The notes under the pieces are model-generated. The model was not told where the DNA came from, did no database searches, and saw only the letters and a list, made by a program, of their open reading frames with translations. The position numbers and the translations under genes were made by a program. A stretch of 54,692 bases of DNA from a bacterium 1XD42-1 (GTDB lineage: Bacteria > Bacillota > Clostridia > Oscillospirales > Ruminococcaceae), in contig RAZJ01000020.1 in NCBI GenBank assembly GCA_003612625.1, forward strand, positions 1 to 54,692. The letters are read 5' to 3'. Below, in pieces: positions 6,020 through 14,101 of the stretch; the first letter of the stretch is position 1; every line of letters starts with the position of its first letter.

Positions 6020-6048
6020 TTGCATCCTGTCATTAAATGCTGTATGAT
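6020..6048 (+). promoter_or_regulatory. Promoter of xpaC-telA
   Basis: TTGCAT (6020-6025), 17-bp spacer, TATGAT (6043-6048), about 40 bases before the xpaC start. Confidence 0.6.
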
Positions 6049-6089
6049 TAAGGAAATGCTCCAGAAGGAATTTTTTCAGGGAGGCCCCA

Positions 6090-7406
6090 ATGGAAAATAA
6101 AAAAGGCCCAGAATTTAAGCATTCTTTACAGGATGCCTTACAAGATGCTTTGCGGTCAGGGGATTATTCACAGCTGCGGAAAGCAGCAAATGAAACATTC
6201 CCCTCAATTGTAAAAAAAACCATAGAAACAGCGAAATCTATTAAAGATGATGCAGCATTTTTATTTGACTGGGATATAAAACCCAAAGTTCCGCCGCCGG
6301 GATGGGGGCCAGGAACTTGGGAACCCCAAAATGTCAAAGAACCGGAGAAAACCAGTTCGGCTGATCCTCCACCGCCGCCACCTTCTTCCAATCCGGAAGC
6401 GTCCGGAATTCCGAAAAGTGAAATGCAAAAAGTTCCCCCAAAAAAAAAGCAGCCTGTAAAAGCTGTCCCGCCTGCACCAGCTTCCCAAGGCATTTCCCCG
6501 CCGCCTTACTTAAAGAAAACAACTGGGGATATGTTTGGGGGAGTCGTATTAGCAGTCATTGGTTTTCTTTTGCTGACGCCAGCCTGTGTTTTAGCTTTTT
6601 TTAGTTTAGCAAGCATTTTTCTTTCCGGAAATGACGCTCGTTTTTTTACAGTGCTTCTGATTATATTTACGCTTTTGACGATTCCCGGCGGTTTTTTGGC
6701 CTGGAAAGGCATTGCAAAATTTGGACGGGCAAAGCGGTTTAAAAAATATTGGGAGCTGCTTCGGAAGAAAGGCTTTTGTGAAATTGAAAGGTTAGCAAAA
6801 GCTGTCAGGAAAAAACCGCGTTTTGTATTAAAAGAAATTACCCAGTTATTAGATGAAAACTTATATCCGGAAGGCCGTTTAGATAAAGAAAAAACCTGCC
6901 TGATTTTAGGAAAAGAATTATATGGGCAGTACCAGGCAGCTTGTGAAAGCAAAAAACAGCGTGAATTAAAAGACAGCAGTGAAAATGCAGTTATTGCAGC
7001 AGGTCTGGAAGCTGTACGTCAAATCCGTTCTGCAAATGCAGCATTGCCAGGGGCAGTGATTACAGAAAAATTGACCCGTTTAGAAGAAGTAACAGCGAAT
7101 ATTTTTGAATATGTGGAACAGCGGCCTGAAAAATTACAAGATATCCGGCGCTTTATGGATTATTATTTGCCGTCTGCAATCAAGCTGGTAAAATCTTATC
7201 AGGATTTTGAGGCCCAGCCGGAAACAGCAACCGTATCAAAGGCGAAAGATGAAATCCTTGCAACTTTGGATGTAATCAATACGGCATTTGAAACTTTATT
7301 AGATGGGCTGTACCAGGAGGATGCAATGGATGTATCAACGGATATTTCAGTATTAAAAACCATGTTAGCACAAGAAGGTTTAACAGGCCATGATGATTTT
7401 AAATAG
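6090..7406 (+). CDS. xpaC: XpaC-like (5-bromo-4-chloroindolyl phosphate hydrolysis family) membrane protein (438 aa)
   Basis: Layout: a charged N-terminus (1-68), a Pro-rich linker (about 69-145) with runs of prolines, two membrane helices (MFGGVVLAVIGFLLLTPACV and FFTVLLIIFTLLTIPGGFLA), then a cytoplasmic helical domain (205-438) typical of XpaC proteins. The family name comes from a dye-hydrolysis phenotype in Bacillus; its true biochemical role is not settled. TelA follows 15 bases downstream, the pairing usually seen. The N-terminal extension before the membrane helices is long for the family. Start supported by GGGAGGCCCCA. Confidence 0.8.
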   Translation: MENKKGPEFKHSLQDALQDALRSGDYSQLRKAANETFPSIVKKTIETAKSIKDDAAFLFDWDIKPKVPPPGWGPGTWEPQNVKEPEKTSSADPPPPPPSSNPEASGIPKSEMQKVPPKKKQPVKAVPPAPASQGISPPPYLKKTTGDMFGGVVLAVIGFLLLTPACVLAFFSLASIFLSGNDARFFTVLLIIFTLLTIPGGFLAWKGIAKFGRAKRFKKYWELLRKKGFCEIERLAKAVRKKPRFVLKEITQLLDENLYPEGRLDKEKTCLILGKELYGQYQAACESKKQRELKDSSENAVIAAGLEAVRQIRSANAALPGAVITEKLTRLEEVTANIFEYVEQRPEKLQDIRRFMDYYLPSAIKLVKSYQDFEAQPETATVSKAKDEILATLDVINTAFETLLDGLYQEDAMDVSTDISVLKTMLAQEGLTGHDDFK

Positions 7407-7421
7407 GAGGATATTGGGAAT

Positions 7422-8549
7422 ATGAATGAGGAACAAAATATACCGTTTTTAACGCTGGAACCGGAACCAGAAGAAAAAAAAGAGCCGGAAGTCGTTCCTG
7501 TGCCGCCTGCGCCATCTCCATCTGTTAAAGAACCAAATTTGACTCCGGAAGAACAAAAAATGGTAGATGATTTTGCTGCTAAAATTGATCTGGATAATTC
7601 TAGCCAGATTTTACGGTATGGAGCTGGAGCCCAGAAAAAAATGGCGGATTTTTCTGAAACTGCTTTGGAAAATGTGCGGACAAAGGATCTAGGGGAAATT
7701 GGGGATATGCTTTCCGGCGTAGTGGTAGAATTGCGGGGATTTGAAGAGGAAGAAGATAATAAAGGTCTTTTTGGCTTTTTAAAAAAATCTGCCAATAAAA
7801 CAACTGCTTTAAAAGCCCGTTATGATAAAGCTTCTGTCAATATCGAACGGATTTGTACCGCTTTGGAAAGCCATCAGGTACGTTTATTAAAAGATGTGGC
7901 AATGCTGGATAAACTTTATGATATGAATAAAGCTTATTTTAAGGAACTTTCCATGTACCTTTTAGCCGGAAAGAAAAAGCTGGAACAAACCCGTTCTGTT
8001 GAACTGCCAGCTTTACAGGAAAAAGCTGCCCGTACAGGCTTGCCGGAAGATGCACAAGCTGCCAGTGATTTATCTGCTTTATGCAACCGCTTTGAAAAAA
8101 AATTATATGACTTGGAACTGACCCGGACAATCTCTATCCAAATGGCGCCCCAGCTGCGGCTGGTACAAAATAATGATACCCAGATGGCAGAAAAAATCCA
8201 GTCTACCTTAATGAATACCATCCCTTTATGGAAAAGCCAAATGGCCCTTTCTTTAGGGATTGCCCATTCCCAGCAGGCTTTGAAGGCACAAAAAGAAGTA
8301 ACGGATATGACCAATATGCTGCTGCGTAAAAATGCCGAAACATTAAAAATGGCTACCATTGAAACAGCCCGGGAATCTGAACGGGGGATTGTGGATATGG
8401 AAACCTTACGGATGACAAATGAATCTTTGATTTCCACATTGGATGAGGTGATGCGTATCCAGCAGGAAGGCCGCCAGAAACGGGCGGAGGCAGAAAATGA
8501 ATTACGGCGTATTGAAGGGGATTTGAAAAATAAGCTGCTTCAAATGTAA
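7422..8549 (+). CDS. telA: TelA-family protein, toxic anion resistance (375 aa)
   Basis: Matches the TelA family (PF05816) in length and pattern: a Pro/Glu-rich N-terminus (1-45), then all-helical sequence with LGEIGDMLSGVVVELRGFEE, FLKKSANKTTALKARYDKAS, and a C-terminal segment NESLISTLDEVMRIQQEGRQ. TelA was named for tellurite resistance; in Firmicutes it is linked to envelope stress together with XpaC. It is predicted cytoplasmic. Start follows AGGAGGATATTGGGAAT. A terminator comes right after, so xpaC-telA forms a two-gene operon. Confidence 0.88.
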   Translation: MNEEQNIPFLTLEPEPEEKKEPEVVPVPPAPSPSVKEPNLTPEEQKMVDDFAAKIDLDNSSQILRYGAGAQKKMADFSETALENVRTKDLGEIGDMLSGVVVELRGFEEEEDNKGLFGFLKKSANKTTALKARYDKASVNIERICTALESHQVRLLKDVAMLDKLYDMNKAYFKELSMYLLAGKKKLEQTRSVELPALQEKAARTGLPEDAQAASDLSALCNRFEKKLYDLELTRTISIQMAPQLRLVQNNDTQMAEKIQSTLMNTIPLWKSQMALSLGIAHSQQALKAQKEVTDMTNMLLRKNAETLKMATIETARESERGIVDMETLRMTNESLISTLDEVMRIQQEGRQKRAEAENELRRIEGDLKNKLLQM

Positions 8550-8565
8550 TTTTGGAATTCTTCAT

Positions 8566-8609
8566 AAAAAAAGAATGCCCCGTGTCTGAAAAGCGGGACA
8601 TTCTTTTTA
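8566..8609 (+). terminator. Terminator of xpaC-telA
   Basis: Arms AAAAAGAATG and CATTCTTTTT with inner CCCG/CGGG and a T-run. Confidence 0.85.
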
Positions 8610-8639
8610 TGCAATTTGATTGAAAAGAGGTTTGTTATC

Positions 8640-9347
8640 ATGAAAACACAAAAAAAGATTGCCCTTTTATTGGGAATGTTTCTTGCTGTAAGCGGGATTT
8701 CCGGCTGTATGCAAACGGACGAAGAAAAACTGGAAAGCCAGCTTGAAGCTTATTTTGATGAAAATTGGGAAAGCCAGATTGAAGCTTATCTTGATAAAAA
8801 TATGGACAAATATCTGAATAAATATTTTGGGATAGATGAAGCTGCTTTGGAAAATAACGGAGAAACCCCTGATTCTGCACAAGCCGTCAGTTTAAAAACA
8901 TTTACAGCGCAAACCCTGGATGGAGGAACCTTTGCCCAAGAGGACATCAAAAGCAAAGATGTAACCGTGATGAACTTCTGGACAACTTCCTGCGGCCCTT
9001 GTATTGCAGAAATGCCGGATCTTGCCGCCTTTCAAAAAGCCCTGCCTGAAAACGTTCAGTTGGTAACAGTCTGTTTGGATGCCATATGGGGCGCTGAAGA
9101 AAGCGCGAAAAAGATTTTACAGGACTCTGCTTACGAAGGTATCACACTGGTTTCTGGAGATGGGGATTTTGCAAATATATGCAATAATATCCAGTATACC
9201 CCTACCACTATTTTTATAGATGCAGAAGGAAATATGGTGGGCGACGCTATCATTGGCGGACAGCCAAACCTGTCAGAAAGCTTTCTGGAGGCAGTCAATG
9301 CCATTTTGAAATCTGGCGGAAAGGCGGAAATCAGCCTTGCATCATAA
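8640..9347 (+). CDS. TlpA/ResA-like thioredoxin-fold lipoprotein (235 aa)
   Basis: Residues 1-22 are a lipoprotein signal with lipobox ISGC (lipidated Cys23). Residues 31-54 carry a tandem repeat (ESQLEAYFDEN / ESQIEAYLDKN). From about 82 a TlpA domain follows with VMNFWTTSCGPCIAEMPDL; the redox pair is C118-G-P-C121, and NIQYTPTTIFIDAEGNMVG holds the cis-proline. It should act as a thiol-disulfide exchange protein on the outer face of the membrane. The start at 8640 is chosen because GAAAAGAGG lies 9 bases upstream. The CXXC peptide gene overlaps its end, and a membrane iron-sulfur protein follows, suggesting one electron-transfer unit. Confidence 0.88.
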   Translation: MKTQKKIALLLGMFLAVSGISGCMQTDEEKLESQLEAYFDENWESQIEAYLDKNMDKYLNKYFGIDEAALENNGETPDSAQAVSLKTFTAQTLDGGTFAQEDIKSKDVTVMNFWTTSCGPCIAEMPDLAAFQKALPENVQLVTVCLDAIWGAEESAKKILQDSAYEGITLVSGDGDFANICNNIQYTPTTIFIDAEGNMVGDAIIGGQPNLSESFLEAVNAILKSGGKAEISLAS

Positions 9348-9483
9348 AACAGTTTCATGGATACGGCTTGGCCTGCTGACAGCGGCAGTTGTTTTTATTG
9401 CAGTCGGCCTGCTGAAGCAGGAACATCTGGAAGTCATGCAAAAGGCGGTGACAATATGTCTGGAATGTATCGGAATCGGGTAA
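9337..9483 (+). CDS. CD1871A-family CXXC membrane peptide (48 aa)
   Basis: A short frame with TTG start (9337) after AAGGCGG encodes one membrane helix (RLGLLTAAVVFIAVGLL) and ends VTICLECIGIG, the hallmark C-x-x-C end of the CD1871A family. It overlaps the lipoprotein gene by 11 bases and the next gene by 28 bases, each in a different frame, which points to tight translational coupling. The likely job is a membrane thiol relay or metal-binding partner between the TlpA-like lipoprotein and the iron-sulfur protein; that is inference from context. Confidence 0.75.
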   Translation: MHHKTVSWIRLGLLTAAVVFIAVGLLKQEHLEVMQKAVTICLECIGIG

Positions 9484-10352
9484 AATCAAAGCCTTCCAAT
9501 CCCAGGATTTCCTTCCAGCGTGTAGTGCAACTGGTTTCCGCTGTCCTGGTCAACGGCTATCTGATTGGCTTCCAAAAAGGGAAAATTTTTACCGGCAGTT
9601 CAAAGGCACTTTGTGTCCCTGTGTTAAACTGTTACTCCTGTCCCGGGGCATTGGGAGCCTGTCCTGTCGGTTCCCTTCAATTTGCATTAGGCGGCATGAA
9701 GCGCCATTTCCCTTTTTATATCTTGGGCCTGCTGATGCTTTTCGGCATTGTATTGGGGCGGGTTGTCTGCGGCTTGTTATGTCCTTTTGGGCTGGTACAG
9801 GATTTATTATATAAAATCCCCTTACCCAAAATAAAAGTTCCAAAAAGGATTGATAAACCTGCCCGCTGGCTGAAATATGTTGTCCTGCTTGTATTTGTTA
9901 TTTTGCTTCCCATCTTTGCAGTCACAAAAATAGGAATTGCTCCGCCTTACTTTTGTAAATATATTTGCCCTGCCGGTACATTGGGCGGCGGAGTTCCTTT
10001 GATGATTGCTGATCCGATGCTGCGGAAATTAGCGGGGATGCTGTTCGGTTGGAAAATGCTGGTATTGGTGGTTATTTTAACAGTATCCATGCTGATACAC
10101 CGTCCTTTTTGCCGGTACCTCTGCCCATTGGGAGCCTTTTATGCCTTATTTAACCGGTTCAGCTTTTTTCAAATGAAGCTGGAGCCGTCAAAGTGTGTCG
10201 GCTGTCAGAAATGTGAACACACTTGTCCAATGGCTGTGGAAGTAACAAAAAATATCAACAGTACAGAATGTATCCGCTGTGGGAAATGCAAATCGGTTTG
10301 TCCCACTGGGGCGATTTCTTCCGGCATTTCCCTTTTAGAAAAAGGAAAATAA
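9456..10352 (+). CDS. Polyferredoxin-type 4Fe-4S membrane protein (298 aa)
   Basis: NapH/NosR/CcoG-like membrane protein. Membrane helices alternate with conserved Cys motifs: CYSCPGALGACPVG (59-72), CGLLCPFG (105-112), CKYICPAG (167-174), CRYLCPLG (219-226). The C-terminus has two ferredoxin sites, C247-x2-C-x2-C-x3-C257 and C272-x2-C-x2-C-x3-C282. It should pass electrons across or within the membrane. I start at the ATG at 9456, which follows GGCGGTGACA; the earlier ATG at 9357 gives an N-terminus that merely shadows the CXXC peptide frame. Third gene of the redox operon. Confidence 0.85.
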   Translation: MSGMYRNRVKSKPSNPRISFQRVVQLVSAVLVNGYLIGFQKGKIFTGSSKALCVPVLNCYSCPGALGACPVGSLQFALGGMKRHFPFYILGLLMLFGIVLGRVVCGLLCPFGLVQDLLYKIPLPKIKVPKRIDKPARWLKYVVLLVFVILLPIFAVTKIGIAPPYFCKYICPAGTLGGGVPLMIADPMLRKLAGMLFGWKMLVLVVILTVSMLIHRPFCRYLCPLGAFYALFNRFSFFQMKLEPSKCVGCQKCEHTCPMAVEVTKNINSTECIRCGKCKSVCPTGAISSGISLLEKGK

Positions 10353-10357
10353 AAAAT

Positions 10358-10399
10358 ATGCTTTTGGGAATCTGTTTACGAACGGATTCCCAAAAGCAT
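10358..10399. terminator. Bidirectional terminator, convergent genes
   Basis: Perfect 15-bp stem ATGCTTTTGGGAATC / GATTCCCAAAAGCAT with a 12-base loop and A-run on the left. It overlaps the last codons of the leftward LysE gene. Confidence 0.8.
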
Positions 10400-10969
10400 T
10401 GTAACGGCACAATATATCAACAATAACGCCATCATTCTGTTGAAAACTTTTCCGTACTGCTGGAAAAATCGTTCAAAGCCTGCCCCAAAAAGTGCCCAGC
10501 AGCAAGTGGAAGTAAACGAAATGACAGCTAACAGGAAAGAATACCCGATCAGTGCCCCAAAGCTATGATAGTAAGGGAATACAAAAGAAGATAATGCCGT
10601 AATCCCAAATAAAATCACTTTTACATTGATAAACTGGAGCAATATCCCTGCTAAAAATAAATTGGTATCCATGAAACTTTTCCTTTTTTTACGGGGCTTT
10701 CCCTGCCACACTGTCCATGCGAGCCAAAGCATATATGCGGCTCCAAAACATAACATTACCGGCTTTACAGAAGGGATAACATGATATAAAAAAGAGGAAA
10801 ATGCGGCACAGCAGCACATTAAAATAAAAAAGCCTGTTAAAATCCCTAAATTAAATGGAAATGCTTTTTTTAATCCATATTCCCCGGCATTCCGCATAGA
10901 CATAATGGTGTTGGGGCCAGGCGTAAACAAGGTTAAAAAAGCATAAGAAAAAAATGCCGCAAAATTCAT
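10376..10969 (-). CDS. LysE-family exporter (197 aa)
   Basis: A LysE/RhtB-type amino-acid exporter: about six membrane helices and the N-terminal signature FFSYAFLTLFTPGPNTIMSM, in which TPGPN is the family hallmark. Length (about 200) is normal. Substrate cannot be told from sequence. Start follows AAGGGGAACGAGAACTT. It is 37 bases downstream of the PadR gene on the same strand, so it may be the target output of that regulator. Confidence 0.88.
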   Translation of the reverse strand: MNFAAFFSYAFLTLFTPGPNTIMSMRNAGEYGLKKAFPFNLGILTGFFILMCCCAAFSSFLYHVIPSVKPVMLCFGAAYMLWLAWTVWQGKPRKKRKSFMDTNLFLAGILLQFINVKVILFGITALSSFVFPYYHSFGALIGYSFLLAVISFTSTCCWALFGAGFERFFQQYGKVFNRMMALLLIYCAVTMLLGIRS

Positions 10970-11006
10970 AAGTTCTCGTTCCCCTTATTCAAATTCTCTG
11001 TTCCCC

Positions 11007-11312
11007 CTATAAGCCAAACCGGTTTGCCGCAATCCGCAGTTCTTTCCAGTTTTGTCGGGCTTCTTCCAGACCTTTTTGCCCTTGGGCCGTTAAACGGTAA
11101 TATTTCCGGCGGGTTTCCCCGCTGCCGCCTTGCCGGACTTCTAATTTTCCTGTACTGTGCAGGCGGCGTAATACAGCATACGCTGTACTTTCTGTCACTT
11201 CCGGAAAGGCTGCCGTAATTTCTTTCATAACTTCATAGCCATATCGTTCTTTACTGCCGATTGCCTGCAAAATACAAAGCTCTAAAATCCCCCGTTTCAT
11301 TTGGCCTGTCAT
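11007..11312 (-). CDS. PadR-family transcriptional regulator (101 aa)
   Basis: Winged helix-turn-helix of the short PadR type: MKRGILELCILQAIGSKERY, then YEVMKEITAAFPEVTESTAY and a LRRLHSTGKLEV wing region, followed by a short dimerisation helix. Start ATG overlaps the stop of the upstream HAAS gene (ATGA), so the two are translationally coupled. A perfect inverted repeat at 12619-12641 in the operon promoter is the natural operator candidate, implying autoregulation. Confidence 0.9.
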   Translation of the reverse strand: MTGQMKRGILELCILQAIGSKERYGYEVMKEITAAFPEVTESTAYAVLRRLHSTGKLEVRQGGSGETRRKYYRLTAQGQKGLEEARQNWKELRIAANRFGL

Positions 11313-12598
11313 ACGCCAGCCTCCTGTATGCTCCGGCTGACACGTTCTATATGATCTACCCGTTCCTTTCTGGAACGGGTATTTTCATTAGAAGAGGACA
11401 TGCCGGAACCATCACCAAGATCGGTATCATGGGATTTTTTCCAGATACAGCTCAATAACAAGCCAATAAAAACAGGAACCGCAGCCCGGATACAGATCTC
11501 CCAGTCAGGCTGGTCATCCAAATGATACAAATACTGTAAAAATTCTGTTAGTGCTGCAAAGATCCCCAGGTTTAAAAATAATGCGGATCGGCAGTTGGGG
11601 AACACAAAAAGCTCCATTCCGGAAGCTGCTAACATTAAAATTGCCCCACAGGATAATAGGGCAGCTACAAAAGGCCCTAAAGCTGCTGCCGGCAGGAACC
11701 ATTTCCCCATCATTCCGCTTGCAGAAGCCCATATAGCAGCCACAATACAAAATACAGTGCCAATATACAAAGGAAGCAATACTTTGTTACCTGTTTTTTC
11801 TCCCATATGGCTGGTACTGGCAGGGCATAGCCACAATAAAAGCCAGGACGCCGCCACAGGAAACCCATAAAACAGGAATGATCCCATTTTTTCATCTATG
11901 ATGAGAAGCCGGTTAAAATGGGAAGCGTTAAGGGATAAAAAAACCCAAAACAATACAATTCCAAAGCCTGCCCATCTGAGCCAGGGGATTTCTTTTGCGG
12001 TCCGTTCTTTCAGAAGGGCTTGTACAGCTTTTTCCGGCCGCCCCAAACGGGTCAACAGTTCCGCTGTCTGACAGCCATCTTCCTTGCCTGCCTGAAAATA
12101 TTCCTGGTAATCCAATAAAATTTCCTGCTGGTCTTTTTTGAAAAAATGGAACCGAAGCTTTTGCGCCAGACTGGCTAAGTAAAGGGATTCAACTGGATCT
12201 TTTAAAATGGAAGCAATCCGCCAGGCCCGGTTTGCCCCTTCTTTCCGCGCCCTTTTGGAGGGCAGATGCCGCCAGACATAATACCAGATGGATACAGCTA
12301 AAAGCCGGATTATCCATATCTGTTCCACACTGCAAACAATCATAACAGCTATTCCCATAAAAAGCAATACAGAACCAGGCCAGCTTTTCCAAAAAGAACC
12401 CTGCTGTTCCATCAGCAGATAGTTTGCGGCACTGTCCGGCGTACCAAAAGCTTTGCATAATTCTTCGGCGCTTTTGCCGCCAGCCATGCCTTCCTCAAAG
12501 GCTGCCGCATAATCCGTTAAAACCGCTTCCCGTTCCCCGGGGCTGCAAAAAGCTTTTAACTTTTTTCCTAAGGTTTCCAAATAGATTTCCCGTTCCAT
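11309..12598 (-). CDS. Tandem HAAS (DUF1700-like) membrane protein (429 aa)
   Basis: The protein carries two HAAS-like helical domains: residues 1-62 (YLETLGKKLKAFCSPGEREA, then FGTPDSAANYLL) and about 140-200 (YLASLAQKLRFHFFKKDQQE, then LGRPEKAVQALL). Each is followed by membrane helices: two after the first (about 70-110), six or so after the second. HAAS domains are typically encoded next to PadR regulators, and here the PadR gene overlaps its stop. Unusually, the HAAS gene comes first and is duplicated internally. Function is thought to be a membrane sensor linked to PadR; not proven. Confidence 0.78.
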   Translation of the reverse strand: MEREIYLETLGKKLKAFCSPGEREAVLTDYAAAFEEGMAGGKSAEELCKAFGTPDSAANYLLMEQQGSFWKSWPGSVLLFMGIAVMIVCSVEQIWIIRLLAVSIWYYVWRHLPSKRARKEGANRAWRIASILKDPVESLYLASLAQKLRFHFFKKDQQEILLDYQEYFQAGKEDGCQTAELLTRLGRPEKAVQALLKERTAKEIPWLRWAGFGIVLFWVFLSLNASHFNRLLIIDEKMGSFLFYGFPVAASWLLLWLCPASTSHMGEKTGNKVLLPLYIGTVFCIVAAIWASASGMMGKWFLPAAALGPFVAALLSCGAILMLAASGMELFVFPNCRSALFLNLGIFAALTEFLQYLYHLDDQPDWEICIRAAVPVFIGLLLSCIWKKSHDTDLGDGSGMSSSNENTRSRKERVDHIERVSRSIQEAGV

Positions 12599-12618
12599 AA
12601 AACCGCCTCCTGTTTATC

Positions 12619-12670
12619 AATACTGTTTATTGAACAGTATTAGCATAACAGAAAAAACTCTTTTTGACAA
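12619..12670 (-). promoter_or_regulatory. Promoter and PadR-type operator of HAAS-PadR-LysE operon
   Basis: Leftward TTGTCA (12665-12670), 17-bp spacer, TATGCT (12642-12647) preceded by TG. Just downstream, AATACTGTT and AACAGTATT form a perfect inverted repeat around 5 bases (12619-12641), overlapping the expected transcription start. Confidence 0.75.
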
Positions 12671-12709
12671 GAATTTGAAAAGAGAAATATTGTACAAAAA
12701 TAAAGGCTT

Positions 12710-13192
12710 TTATTTGTGGTATTTTGCCCCGCCTAAAATAGACAAAGCCCGGTAAATCTGTTCACACAGCATCAAACGTGCCAACTGGTGGGGGAAGGTC
12801 ATAGGCGACATGGACAGCCGCAGATCAGCCCGTTTTTTTACGGCTTCTGAAAGGCCATAGGAACCGCCGATAATAAAAGAAACTTCACCAGTCCCTTGCT
12901 CTGCCCACCGTGAAAAAGAATCTGCCAGCTCCTGGCTGGAAAGCAGTTTCCCTTCAATACAAAGGGCAACCACTTTGCTGCTTTTCGGCAGTTTTTCTAA
13001 AATATGCTGTCCTTCTTTTTCCAGGGCTGCTGCAATCTGGGCGGGTGAAGGGGATTTGGGAAGCCGGGCTTCCTCCAGTTCCGTTACAGCAGCCCGGCTC
13101 CATAAGCCCATCCGTTTCAAATATTCTTCACAGCCTGCCCGCAGCCAAGCTTCTTTTAAATTCCCTACCGCGAAAATTTCCAGGCGTATCAC
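12710..13192 (-). CDS. rlmH: 23S rRNA pseudouridine-1915 N3-methyltransferase RlmH (160 aa)
   Basis: Methylates pseudouridine 1915 in helix 69 of 23S rRNA using SAM, acting on 70S ribosomes. SPOUT/knotted fold: VVALCIEGKLLSSQELADSF, then the SAM-binding FIIGGSYGLSEAV, and the family-typical end MTFPHQLARLMLCEQIYRA with GGAKYHK at the C-terminus. Length is normal (155-160). It overlaps the upstream hydrolase gene by 4 bases (13189-13192), a pairing common in Firmicutes. Confidence 0.96.
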   Translation of the reverse strand: MIRLEIFAVGNLKEAWLRAGCEEYLKRMGLWSRAAVTELEEARLPKSPSPAQIAAALEKEGQHILEKLPKSSKVVALCIEGKLLSSQELADSFSRWAEQGTGEVSFIIGGSYGLSEAVKKRADLRLSMSPMTFPHQLARLMLCEQIYRALSILGGAKYHK

Positions 13193-13983
13193 AAAACCAC
13201 CATTTCCATGGGTTCATCCCTTGGGGCAACCCATAACCGATAATCATAATTTTCCCGCATTCCCGCCTGCTGCAAGGCATTCCGGGCGCTGTATGCGGCC
13301 AGCTCCGGCATATTGGTGCGGCGGGATAAATGGCCTAAAATCAAACGGGTACTGCCGGTACGCACCAGGCCGGCTAATTCTTTTGCACAGACATCATTGG
13401 ATAAATGGCCCAAATTGGATACGATCCGCTGTTTTAATGCGTAAGGATATGTAGAAACACTTAACATACTGGGATCATAATTGGATTCCAATAAAACCAA
13501 GTCGCTGCCTGTAATCGTATTCCGTACAGAATCACACATAAACCCCATATCCGTTGCTAAGGAAATTTTCCGTCCGTCCGGCAGAACAAACTGATAACCT
13601 ACCGGGTGGATGCTGTCATGGGGAATATCAAAACAATGAATTCCTATGGAGCCTACCTGAAAAGGCGTCCCTTCTTCAATGGCTGTCCTTGGGCTGCTTT
13701 CTGTTAATATCTGATCCCACAGAAGCTTTTCCAATACTTCCGGGGTGGCATATACAGGCAAAGGAACTTTTTTTAAAAAGGCCCGGATTCCCTTGATATG
13801 ATCCCCATGTTCATGGGTAACCAAAAGGGCTGATAATCCCTTGGGATCAATTCCACGGGCTTCCATTGCTTCCAGAACCTGCTTGGCGCTTCGCCCTACG
13901 TCAATCAGAACAGAAGTATCTCCACAAGATACATAAGTACAGTTCCCCTCGGAACCACTAAAAAGGGTACAAAACCTCGCCAT
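13189..13983 (-). CDS. MBL-fold metallo-hydrolase, WalJ/YycJ-like (264 aa)
   Basis: Metallo-beta-lactamase fold with metal motif LLVTHEHGDHIKGI and N-terminal ARFCTLFSGSEGNCTYV, the YycJ/WalJ signature. WalJ is tied to cell-wall and DNA-replication homeostasis downstream of WalKR, although here no walKR genes are adjacent. The start at 13983 is picked because GGAGAGG lies 10 bases upstream and homology begins at MARF; an earlier ATG at 14010 is possible. Overlaps rlmH by 4 bases, so the two form an operon. Confidence 0.9.
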   Translation of the reverse strand: MARFCTLFSGSEGNCTYVSCGDTSVLIDVGRSAKQVLEAMEARGIDPKGLSALLVTHEHGDHIKGIRAFLKKVPLPVYATPEVLEKLLWDQILTESSPRTAIEEGTPFQVGSIGIHCFDIPHDSIHPVGYQFVLPDGRKISLATDMGFMCDSVRNTITGSDLVLLESNYDPSMLSVSTYPYALKQRIVSNLGHLSNDVCAKELAGLVRTGSTRLILGHLSRRTNMPELAAYSARNALQQAGMRENYDYRLWVAPRDEPMEMVVL

Positions 13984-14027
13984 AATATGACGTCCTCTCC
14001 AAAACATCATATCTCCAGAAAACCCTA

Positions 14028-14053
14028 AAGAAGCCGGCAGAAGGCTTCTTTTT
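14028..14053. terminator. Terminator after murA
   Basis: AGAAGCC and GGCTTCT arms with a 6-7-base loop; T-rich on both sides. Confidence 0.65.
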
Positions 14054-14101
14054 CCATCTGCCAGGTTCCCTTATGGTACCGCCTATGATATTTTATTTTT
14101 A

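Noticed and set aside
6164-8437. Several long minus frames opposite xpaC and telA
   Set aside because: They mirror real genes with Pro-rich, Ser-rich or hydrophobic translations, have no ribosome sites and no family features.
9357-9455. Longer N-terminus for the polyferredoxin protein
   Set aside because: The extra residues are read from DNA that codes for the CXXC peptide in another frame, and have no ribosome site of their own.
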